Shown here: positions 1 to 5,220 of the stretch, piece after piece
Layout of the letters: every line of letters begins with the position of its first letter
Numbering within the stretch: the first letter of the stretch is position 1
NCBI GenBank assembly: GCA_944376035.1
Contig: CALWBJ010000208.1
Coordinates: 1-5,220, forward strand
Length of the DNA stretch: 5,220 bases
Origin: an uncultured Clostridia bacterium
GTDB lineage: Bacteria; Bacillota; Clostridia; Christensenellales; Borkfalkiaceae
Reading direction: 5' to 3'
Made by a program: the position numbers and the translations under genes
Notes under the pieces: model-generated
Told to the model about the DNA's origin: nothing
Databases searched by the model: none
What the model saw: only the letters and a program-made list of their open reading frames with translations

Positions 1-235
1 CATACAGAGCACCATATATTGCAAAGAAATGAAAGATGCGAAAGGCGTAAACCTTGTTTATCCGAACGACAGTCTGAGAAGCGATACGGGACTTTTACCG
101 TATGTTGATTATTATGATATAGAGCATCTCCTTGCAGGCGGAACTACAAACGGAAAAACTCTTTGGGAAAATTGTCTTAAAAAGATGCAGGAAACTTGGG
201 AAGATACATTAAAAGACAGCGGAATAATAAAATAG
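1..235 (+). CDS. Extracellular solute-binding protein of a sugar ABC transporter, C-terminal end only
   Basis: The frame is open from base 2 to the TAG at 233-235, giving the last 77 residues of a protein whose start lies left of the window. The ATG at 29 is internal, because the frame is already open before it and no ribosome binding site precedes it. The tail contains Y-V-D-Y-Y-D-I and L-L-A-G-G, then an amphipathic helix with W-E-N-C-L-K-K-M and W-E-D-T-L-K, as seen at the C-terminus of family 1 (MalE/UgpB-like) binding proteins. Such proteins are lipid-anchored in Gram-positive bacteria, bind an oligosaccharide outside the membrane and hand it to the permeases. The assignment rests mainly on position, 9 bases upstream of a MalF-type permease; the fragment alone would be weak evidence. 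The sugar bound cannot be inferred. Confidence 0.75.
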   Translation, partial: IQSTIYCKEMKDAKGVNLVYPNDSLRSDTGLLPYVDYYDIEHLLAGGTTNGKTLWENCLKKMQETWEDTLKDSGIIK

Positions 236-244
236 GGTAAAAAA

Positions 245-1192
245 ATGAGGCAAGGACTTTTCAGAAGTTATACAAAAACCGAAAAGCGGGGCGCATTGTT
301 TGCATTGGGATTACTGGCGTTTCCGATAGCACAGTTTCTTATATTCTACCTTTACATAAACATAAGTTCAATAACTCTTGCCTTTTTGCAGCCTGACAAC
401 AATTACGGATTAGCGAATTTCGAGAGGGTATTAGAGGAGTTTGTTAGGAGCGGGGACGGTTCTCTCAGCGTTTATGTGTTAAGGTCAATGATAACGTGGG
501 CGGTAGGAACATTCATAACGTTTCCGGCATCAATTCTTTTTGCGTACGCGCTGTTTAAGAAAATACCCGGCGAAATGGTATTCAGGGTTATATTTTTCCT
601 GCCCAGTCTTTTGGGTGCGGTCGTTATGACCACATTGTACAGGTATCTCGTGAGTGCAACGGGACCGTTGCTTGAAGTTATAAAAAAACTCAACATATAT
701 CTGCCGGAAAATATATTCAGAGACGGATTGCTCGGCGGTAAGGATACTGCGTTCGGTACGATTTTATTTTACGGATTCTGGCTGGGGCTCAGTTCAAACA
801 TAATAGTGCTAACAGGCGCTCTGACGCGAATACCGAAAGAAATATTCGAAGCGTCAAAACTTGACGGGACCAGTTTTATGGGCGAATTTTTCAGGATTTC
901 CTTTCCGCTTATCTGGCCTACAATTTCTACGCTGCTTATATTCAATATGTCAAGTTTGTTCGTTGCCGACAGCGGGACGTTCCTTTTGGTCGGAACGGGC
1001 GAGAAAGAAGGCGTGCACACGATGGGATATTATATGTTCTATGTGGTCTACCGTCTGAGCGAAACCGGTGCGAGCGACAGGCTATACGGATATCCTGCGG
1101 CGATGGGCTTGTTGCTGACAATATTCACCATTCCGATAGTGCTTATTTTCAGATATTTTGTCGAAAAGCACACCGAAGATATCGCTTACTGA
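245..1192 (+). CDS. Sugar ABC transporter permease, MalF/UgpA type
   Basis: A 315-residue integral membrane protein, the usual length for the first CUT1-family permease. Hydrophobic segments lie at about residues 17-41, 80-104, 112-134, 170-192, 222-242 and 283-306, giving six membrane spans. The EAA loop that docks onto the ATPase is at 202-221, with E202-A203-S204, the invariant G208 and the closing P221. It should pair with the next gene's product to form the membrane channel for an oligosaccharide. The start is ATG 245, preceded by a weak AGGG at 234-237 and only 9 bases after the binding-protein stop, so translation is probably coupled. The stop TGA at 1190-1192 abuts the ribosome binding site of the second permease. 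No frameshift or missing motif is seen. Family is secure; substrate is unknown. Confidence 0.93.
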   Translation: MRQGLFRSYTKTEKRGALFALGLLAFPIAQFLIFYLYINISSITLAFLQPDNNYGLANFERVLEEFVRSGDGSLSVYVLRSMITWAVGTFITFPASILFAYALFKKIPGEMVFRVIFFLPSLLGAVVMTTLYRYLVSATGPLLEVIKKLNIYLPENIFRDGLLGGKDTAFGTILFYGFWLGLSSNIIVLTGALTRIPKEIFEASKLDGTSFMGEFFRISFPLIWPTISTLLIFNMSSLFVADSGTFLLVGTGEKEGVHTMGYYMFYVVYRLSETGASDRLYGYPAAMGLLLTIFTIPIVLIFRYFVEKHTEDIAY

Positions 1193-1198
1193 GGAGGG
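1192..1198 (+). promoter_or_regulatory. Ribosome binding site that decides the start of the second permease
   Basis: AGGAGGG lies directly before two in-frame ATGs. The first, at 1199, has zero spacing and would not be read efficiently. The second, at 1205, has 6 bases of spacing, which is near optimal. The start of the second permease is therefore placed at 1205. Confidence 0.75.
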
Positions 1199-1204
1199 AT
1201 GGAA

Positions 1205-2074
1205 ATGAAAGTCAGAAACAAAATGAAATCGAGAAGTGTAGGGGAAACTATATTTTTAATATTATTCTTCGTATTTTTCGTTGTAATGGCAATATCGCTC
1301 TTATATCCGCTGTTTTGGGTAGTGAGCAATTCTCTTAAAACTCCGTTCGAATACAGGGAAAGTTCGTTTAATCTTCCCGAAACGCCGCTTTTTGAGAATT
1401 ATCTCTCGGCAGTTCGCGATATATCGGTCGGCAAAGCGTCTTTTGCCATACTGGCGTTCAATACAGTATGGATGGCGGTAGTATCGACAGTAGTCAATAT
1501 AGGCAGTTCTACTCTTGCAGCGTATGCAGTGTCGAAATACCGTTTTCCGGGCAAACCTGCAATTTATTCGATAGTTATAATGATACAGGTTTTACCGACG
1601 TTCGGTTCCAACACGGCGATGCTCAAATTTTTGTACGACGCTAACATGATAAACAACCCATATCTGATATGGCTGACATGGGCGGGCGGATTTGACTTTG
1701 CGTTCATAGTGCTTTATGGATACTTTAAGAGCGTAAGTTGGAATTATGCCGAAGCGGCTATGATAGACGGCGCGGGACATTTTAAGATAATGTATAAAAT
1801 AATGTTGCCGCAGGCAATACCCGCAATAGCGTCGCTGATGATATTAAATCTGATAGGCGCATGGAACAACTATACGACCTCGATGCTTTATATGAAAGCC
1901 TATCCTAACTTAGCGTATGCAATATACCTGCTTGATCAGGAATCAATGTTTGAAATAGGCAGGCCTGTATTTTTTGCGGCAATAGTAATATCTATTCTTC
2001 CGCTGCTGATAATTTTTGTCGCGTGTCAGAAAATGATAATGACAAACGTTACGGCAGGCGGACTGAAAGGCTAA
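1205..2074 (+). CDS. Sugar ABC transporter permease, MalG/UgpE type
   Basis: A 289-residue permease counted from ATG 1205 (291 if ATG 1199 is used; the ribosome binding site spacing favours 1205). Residues here are counted from 1199. Hydrophobic segments are at about 15-39, 84-112, 121-135, 157-176, 207-226 and 257-277. The EAA loop is well preserved at 183-204: Y-A-E-A-A with D190-G191 and the L203-P204 end. The C-terminal tail M-T-N-V-T-A-G-G-L-K-G is typical of the MalG half, which sends its C-terminus into the ATPase dimer. It forms the channel heterodimer with the upstream permease, whose gene ends 12 bases before. No ATPase gene follows, so a shared MsmK-like ATPase elsewhere in the genome is expected. 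Stop TAA is at 2072-2074. Confidence 0.93.
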   Translation: MKVRNKMKSRSVGETIFLILFFVFFVVMAISLLYPLFWVVSNSLKTPFEYRESSFNLPETPLFENYLSAVRDISVGKASFAILAFNTVWMAVVSTVVNIGSSTLAAYAVSKYRFPGKPAIYSIVIMIQVLPTFGSNTAMLKFLYDANMINNPYLIWLTWAGGFDFAFIVLYGYFKSVSWNYAEAAMIDGAGHFKIMYKIMLPQAIPAIASLMILNLIGAWNNYTTSMLYMKAYPNLAYAIYLLDQESMFEIGRPVFFAAIVISILPLLIIFVACQKMIMTNVTAGGLKG

Positions 2075-2165
2075 AAGCAGATAAAATAAAGTAATTGAGA
2101 TAAAAACTTTTAATTTTCCGTAAAAATTTAATCAATGAAAATAATTAGTCAATAAAGGAGGAGTT

Positions 2166-4814
2166 ATGAGAAAGAAAATTGCGATGCTAATAGTATTTGC
2201 AGTGGTAACGGCATTTTGCTTTGCGATGGTAGGTTGCGGTGAGACTCTTACGCTTAAAGCAAAAGAGGATTTTCCGACGGAGTGGAAGTTCAACACTCAG
2301 TTTGACGCAAGCGAATATATAGAATCGGTTGCGGGAAAAAGTCTTGAAATGGAAGCAAAATATACCGATAACGGTGTGGAAAAAGAATATCTTACGGTCG
2401 GACTGATTTTCACGCCAAACACATTAAACGATGTAACCATAACGATATTCTATACCGACGCACCTGACGTCAAAATAACTAAGACGTTAAAAATAATCGT
2501 TCCCGCTCCTACAATAGTAGGGAATCCGACAATAGAAGCTTACCGCGGAGAACCGTTAGTGTTCGCCGATATACTTAATCAGATAAACTATACTTCTATC
2601 GCCGATGTTGAGATTATTGTAAAAAGCATATCTGTACCCGGCGGAGAAACTATAGACGTGAGCGGCATGACTTCTTACACTTTTGAAGAAATAGGTAAAT
2701 ACATTATAAGTTTCGATCTGAAAAACAGCGGAGGCACAACCAGTGTTGAGGCAGGAGTGGAAGTGTCTTTGCGGCTTACGGAAAACGAAGAAGACGACTA
2801 TACCAATAACATCAGTTTCGGCCTTGGCAGCGTCAGCCTTTACGACTTAGTGGAAGAGCCGAGAGAAGATGCCGACAGCGATTGGTATTATGTTGTTCAG
2901 GCAAATCCCGAAACAAATTTCGATGATCCGTCATGGGATCCTAATTCAATTTGGAATAACTATGTAGAAATATATATTCCGTCTTCTAACTTTGACGTTA
3001 AAGTTGGCGGCAAATACTTTACGCTTGATTATAAAACTACGGAAAATTCGGATATAAAAGTGCCCGTAACACTGGTATCGAGAACGGCAAGTCCGCAGAT
3101 GGCAGGGCTTGTAAGTTATCCGAATCCGAATAATGAATGGCGTACAATAAGTTCATACGGCGTGGTATTCGACCAGCAGATTCCGGGAGCGGCTTATGAT
3201 TGGGTAAGAGTATTCGTATTGCCGAAAGCAGACAGAACAGGTAATTTTGATAAAAACGAAGTAAAAGTTTATATAGATAATTTGAAAATACACGAATACA
3301 CGCAGGAAGATATAGACGAACTTAACAGCGATCTGTCAAATTTAATAGGAACACACGATACCAGTAACGCAACTTATGAAACCGTCAAGAAGCCGGACGG
3401 CGGGATATATCAGCAGGCGTATGCAAAGGCCGATTCGGATTTCAATACCGACGATCCCAGTTGGTTAAACGCATTTGAAATAACCGTACCTGTTACGGAT
3501 ATGAACGATAAGGAAGTGACGGTATCGTTAAAGAGAAGCGAAAAGACTGCGGAAAACGTACTTGCGCTTATGATAGATAAGGTAGGAAACCCTGTAGGTT
3601 TCTGTACATTGAAAGTTGAAGGAACGGACTGGACGCAAGTTAAGTTTGATGTGGGAGATTTGACCACGCAGGGCGGGAAGGCTTCTGAAGTCAAACGTAT
3701 CAGATTCGGATTTTATCCCAATGACGCATTGAAAGTGGACGGTAAATTCCCTGCCGTTATAGAGGGCATATCGCTTGCTATTGACAATATGACCATTGAC
3801 GAAGTGGTTGTTAACGAGCCTGAAAACGACTGTTCTAATAATTATACAATTTACAACACCGACGGTAGCAGTATAGCATCGATAGCGCGCGTTGATAATG
3901 AAGATAAGAGTTGGCATCAACTTGTGAAAGCCAGCCCGGAAACAAATTTTTCGAATATGAACGATGCTCCGGGACAAAACGGATTTTATAATAACTTTGT
4001 AGATTTCACTATTTCCACGACGAGTTTTGAAATGAAAGATGGAGGAGGATACCTTACATTTGATTTCAAGACCAGCGCAAATTCGGACAGAATAGCGGTA
4101 ATGTTTGTAACTGACGGTAATCCGCCCACAACCGAAAGATTTTATGTTTACAATCCAGGCAGTGAATGGATAACTTTCACTACTTATGGTGCAACTTATA
4201 GCGGACTTAATCAAGGCATGAGTTGTATTCGAGTTAGAATATACGCTTTACCTTCAATAGATTGGGAAAGTGACGATACCTTCAACCCGTCCGATGTTTC
4301 GGTGGCGATAGATAATATGTTTGTTCATTCTTATACTGCGGAAGATCTTGAAGAACTCGGTTCCGATATGTCTAACGGCATAAGGGGATATAACAACGTA
4401 GTAATAGAACAGGTTGAAAAGGATGAGGGCGGATATTATCAGTTGGTAACCGCAAAGAATTCCAATCCTAATCCAGATCCCGGCTGGGAAAACAGCGTGG
4501 AAATATTTATTTCCGAGTCTGACCTTGTTAATAAGAATATGGAAATATCATTCATGAAGGGTGCTGGGGCGAAAGCGAATCTTTACTTCCTTTTGATTGA
4601 TTCTGCGGGAGCGCCTATCGGAGAGATAAGACCTGAACTTACGGAAGACGGCTGGAATACGTTAACTATAACAAAAGAAGGGCTTGCTTCTGCCCTTGGC
4701 GGAGACGCGAGCAAAGTAAAGAAGATAAGATTAGGTTTCTATCCGACGGACGAGAGCGATTTAACCGAGGCATGGATAGCGATAGATAATTTAAAGTTTG
4801 TTGATAAGGCTTAA
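2166..4814 (+). CDS. Surface lipoprotein with four tandem carbohydrate-binding-like beta domains
   Basis: An 882-residue exported protein. Residues 1-24 form a lipoprotein signal peptide: M-R-K-K, a hydrophobic core, then the lipobox A-M-V-G-C with C24 as the lipidated residue. Residues about 30-112 and 113-205 are beta-rich and look like two Ig-like segments. Residues 213-882 hold four related beta-sandwich-like units (about 213-377, 396-545, 556-722, 741-879), each ending in an I-D-N strand (370-372, 539-541, 715-717, 873-875). Units 1+2 repeat as 3+4 with a period near 340 residues, joined by matching helical linkers (Y-T-Q-E-D-I-D-E-L and Y-T-A-E-D-L-E-E-L). The start is ATG 2166 with AAGGAGGAG at 2155-2163. 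No catalytic motif is evident. It follows the permeases after 91 AT-rich bases without a terminator, so it may be cotranscribed. I infer glycan binding at the cell surface; adhesion or a structural role is possible. I do not recognise a named family. Confidence 0.85.
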   Translation: MRKKIAMLIVFAVVTAFCFAMVGCGETLTLKAKEDFPTEWKFNTQFDASEYIESVAGKSLEMEAKYTDNGVEKEYLTVGLIFTPNTLNDVTITIFYTDAPDVKITKTLKIIVPAPTIVGNPTIEAYRGEPLVFADILNQINYTSIADVEIIVKSISVPGGETIDVSGMTSYTFEEIGKYIISFDLKNSGGTTSVEAGVEVSLRLTENEEDDYTNNISFGLGSVSLYDLVEEPREDADSDWYYVVQANPETNFDDPSWDPNSIWNNYVEIYIPSSNFDVKVGGKYFTLDYKTTENSDIKVPVTLVSRTASPQMAGLVSYPNPNNEWRTISSYGVVFDQQIPGAAYDWVRVFVLPKADRTGNFDKNEVKVYIDNLKIHEYTQEDIDELNSDLSNLIGTHDTSNATYETVKKPDGGIYQQAYAKADSDFNTDDPSWLNAFEITVPVTDMNDKEVTVSLKRSEKTAENVLALMIDKVGNPVGFCTLKVEGTDWTQVKFDVGDLTTQGGKASEVKRIRFGFYPNDALKVDGKFPAVIEGISLAIDNMTIDEVVVNEPENDCSNNYTIYNTDGSSIASIARVDNEDKSWHQLVKASPETNFSNMNDAPGQNGFYNNFVDFTISTTSFEMKDGGGYLTFDFKTSANSDRIAVMFVTDGNPPTTERFYVYNPGSEWITFTTYGATYSGLNQGMSCIRVRIYALPSIDWESDDTFNPSDVSVAIDNMFVHSYTAEDLEELGSDMSNGIRGYNNVVIEQVEKDEGGYYQLVTAKNSNPNPDPGWENSVEIFISESDLVNKNMEISFMKGAGAKANLYFLLIDSAGAPIGEIRPELTEDGWNTLTITKEGLASALGGDASKVKKIRLGFYPTDESDLTEAWIAIDNLKFVDKA
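2802..3800 (+). repeat. Protein-level repeat, copy 1 (domain pair 1+2 of the lipoprotein)
   Basis: Encodes residues 213-545. Landmarks shared with the second copy are P-E-T-N-F (248-252), N-N-Y-V-E-I, an E/A-N-S-D turn, the linker at 378-395 ending S-D-L-S-N, and A-S-E-V-K-R-I-R-F-G-F-Y-P-N-D (506-520). The two units within the copy also resemble each other: both carry D-D-P-S-W (253-257 and 429-433) and end in I-D-N. This points to two rounds of duplication from one ancestral unit. DNA identity between the copies is visibly limited, so the duplication is old. Confidence 0.8.
3831..4802 (+). repeat. Protein-level repeat, copy 2 (domain pair 3+4 of the lipoprotein)
   Basis: Encodes residues 556-879. 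Landmarks match copy 1: P-E-T-N-F (591-595), N-N-F-V-D-F, A-N-S-D, the linker at 723-740 ending S-D-M-S-N, and A-S-K-V-K-K-I-R-L-G-F-Y-P-T-D (848-862). Unit 3 lacks the D-P-x-W element seen in units 1, 2 and 4 (D771-P-G-W774), so its loop has diverged and its binding site may differ. Confidence 0.8.
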
Positions 4815-4817
4815 CGG

Positions 4818-4891
4818 AACTTTGCGGCGGGAGAAATATTCACCGTGTATTTTCCTTCCCGCCGCACATAAAATACGGCAAAGTTTATTTT
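4818..4891 (+). terminator. Rho-independent terminator after the lipoprotein gene, nested hairpin
   Basis: A GC-rich inner stem pairs GCGGCGGGA (4824-4832) with TCCCGCCGC (4857-4865). After a 2-base bulge it continues as GAAATA (4833-4838) with TATTTC (4849-4854), closing a 10-base loop. An outer stem pairs AACTTT (4818-4823) with AAAGTT (4880-4885) and leads into the T-rich run TTTATTTT (4884-4891). The inner hairpin alone is not followed by a T-run, so the outer stem appears to place the terminator at the right point. It begins 4 bases after the lipoprotein stop and separates this gene from the next unit. Confidence 0.8.
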
Positions 4892-4936
4892 CGGAGTTTG
4901 AGAAATTTCTGAAAATAAAACAAAAAAATATAATTT

Positions 4937-4944
4937 AAAGGAGG
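4937..4944 (+). promoter_or_regulatory. Ribosome binding site supporting a GTG start
   Basis: AAAGGAGG is a near-perfect Shine-Dalgarno sequence. It lies 9 bases before GTG 4954, which opens the 47-codon frame. The ATG at 4946 is too close and gives only three codons. The site is the main evidence that the small gene is translated. Confidence 0.7.
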
Positions 4945-4953
4945 AATGCAGGA

Positions 4954-5097
4954 GTGAAAAAGAGGAAATATGTTTCGCCCGAGTTGGAAGAAGTGATGAC
5001 GGCTGGAAATGTAGTTCTGGCGAGCGGAGACGCAATGGGGTGGGACAAAGACGTAATCGGTAACGATGTTATCGACTGGTTCGGAGGAAATGTATGA
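4954..5097 (+). CDS. Small 47-residue peptide of unknown function
   Basis: The frame runs from GTG 4954 to TGA 5095-5097 with a strong ribosome binding site. The peptide starts M-K-K-R-K-Y-V-S-P-E-L-E-E-V, passes through N-V-V-L-A-S-G-D (19-26), and ends in an acidic, Trp- and Gly-containing tail (W30, W42, ending F-G-G-N-V). It has no cysteine, no membrane segment and no signal peptide. From memory, short peptides with the pattern basic head, Y-x-x-P-E-x-E, then V-x-L-A-S-G are frequent in gut Clostridia and Bacteroidia, with no established role. The first half has a loose likeness to leader peptides that end in a Gly/Ala pair (S8, M15, A17-G18), so a processed peptide is possible but unproven. 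Its last bases overlap the next frame by ATGA, indicating translational coupling. It lies after a terminator, so it should have its own promoter, which I could not identify convincingly. Confidence 0.6.
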   Translation: MKKRKYVSPELEEVMTAGNVVLASGDAMGWDKDVIGNDVIDWFGGNV

Positions 5098-5189
5098 AAA
5101 GGGCAATGAGGAAGACGCTGCTGATAATATTCAGTGCGGTAATGATTTTAGGATTTTCGATGATGTTCATGAACATCTCAATGCCTTAG
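5094..5189 (+). CDS. Signal-peptide-like start of an exported protein, probably truncated
   Basis: ATG 5094 is preceded by GGAGG (5083-5087) at 6 bases and overlaps the upstream stop by ATGA. The 31 residues are M-K-R-A-M-R-K followed by a hydrophobic core (about residues 8-26), then N-I-S-M-P and TAG at 5187-5189. This has the basic head and core of a signal peptide but no mature protein and no clear cleavage site. The stop falls inside the loop of the inverted repeat at the window end. The minus strand of the right arm encodes S-M-M-F-M-H-M-S-T-A-K-A, which looks like the missing continuation from a close relative. I infer that the gene was once, or truly is, longer and that the junction cut it. 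A genuine 31-residue membrane peptide is the alternative. Confidence 0.45.
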   Translation: MKRAMRKTLLIIFSAVMILGFSMMFMNISMP

Positions 5190-5217
5190 CAGTCGACATG
5201 TGCATGAACATCATCGA
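5157..5217. repeat. Long imperfect inverted repeat at the window edge
   Basis: TCGATGATGTTCATG (5157-5171) is the exact reverse complement of 5203-5217. After one A/G mismatch, four more pairs follow (5173-5176 with 5198-5201), leaving a 21-base loop. The left arm also contains a perfect 16-base palindrome, GATGTTCATGAACATC (5162-5177), and the right side a one-mismatch version of its core (5198-5212 versus 5163-5177). There is no T-run after the repeat within the window, so it is not a standard terminator. It could be a fold-back junction or a pair of operator-like dyads. Confidence 0.8.
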
Positions 5218-5220
5218 TAA

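Noticed and set aside
2075..2165. Possible promoter in the gap before the lipoprotein gene (TTGAGA at 2095-2100)
   Set aside because: The best -10 candidates at 17-18 bases are poor (CCGTAA, CGTAAA) and the gap is simply AT-rich. No hairpin terminator is present either, so read-through from the permease genes is the simpler view.
3528..4214. 228-codon open frame on the minus strand inside the lipoprotein gene
   Set aside because: It is antisense to a clearly repeated, conserved-looking protein domain, its product has no recognisable motif, and the frame is a by-product of the codon usage of the + strand gene.
2802..4802. Recent DNA duplication or mobile element inside the lipoprotein gene
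   Set aside because: The repeat is evident only in the protein sequence. DNA identity is low and there are no flanking target duplications or transposase motifs.
4929..4934. Perfect TATAAT -10 box before the small peptide gene
   Set aside because: No good -35 lies 16-18 bases upstream (the TTGAGA at 4898-4903 is 25 bases away), and the expected transcript start near 4941 would fall inside the ribosome binding site.
4811..5106. Two minus-strand frames of about 74 codons across the terminator and the small peptide gene
   Set aside because: They cover the terminator hairpin and are antisense to a + frame with a strong ribosome binding site. Their products are low-complexity, rich in Phe, Ser and His.
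5066..5220. Second + strand frame open to the window end, with ATGs at 5066 and 5090
   Set aside because: ATG 5066 has no ribosome binding site and ATG 5090 is only 2 bases from GGAGG. The product is acidic with no signal or motif, whereas the 5094 frame gives a clear signal-peptide pattern with better spacing.

Overview
This 5220-base window is AT-rich (roughly 40% GC by eye), with strong AGGAGG-type ribosome binding sites and many ATA isoleucine codons. Together with a CUT1-type sugar ABC transporter and a multidomain lipoprotein, this suggests a low-GC Gram-positive bacterium of the Clostridia, probably an uncultured gut or anaerobic lineage. That placement is inference; no marker gene is present. 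All supported genes lie on the + strand.

Positions 1-2074 hold the 3' part of a carbohydrate-uptake operon: the C-terminus of an extracellular solute-binding protein, then a MalF/UgpA-type permease and a MalG/UgpE-type permease, packed tightly with 9-12 base gaps. No ATPase gene is visible, as is common for CUT1 systems that share one MsmK/MalK-like ATPase encoded elsewhere. After 91 AT-rich bases with no terminator comes an 882-residue lipoprotein (2166-4814). It has a lipobox signal peptide, two Ig-like N-terminal segments and four tandem beta-rich units, arranged as a duplicated pair and each ending in an I-D-N motif typical of carbohydrate-binding jelly rolls. It probably holds glycans at the cell surface near the transporter. 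A nested hairpin with a T-tract (4818-4891) closes this unit.

Positions 4954-5220 begin a second unit: a GTG-started 47-residue peptide of unknown function, then, coupled through an ATGA overlap, a signal-peptide-like reading frame that stops after 31 codons. The last 60 bases form a long inverted repeat. Its right arm, read on the minus strand, encodes a near copy of the same signal-peptide stretch in the same codon register, followed by S-T-A-K-A, a plausible signal peptidase site. This suggests that the right edge is a fold-back junction (assembly or amplification chimera, or a real inversion) that cut a secreted-protein gene.

The transporter and lipoprotein together look like a polysaccharide or oligosaccharide capture and import locus, but the substrate cannot be read from the sequence. 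The most unusual features are the edge structure, the four-unit lipoprotein and the small peptide gene.
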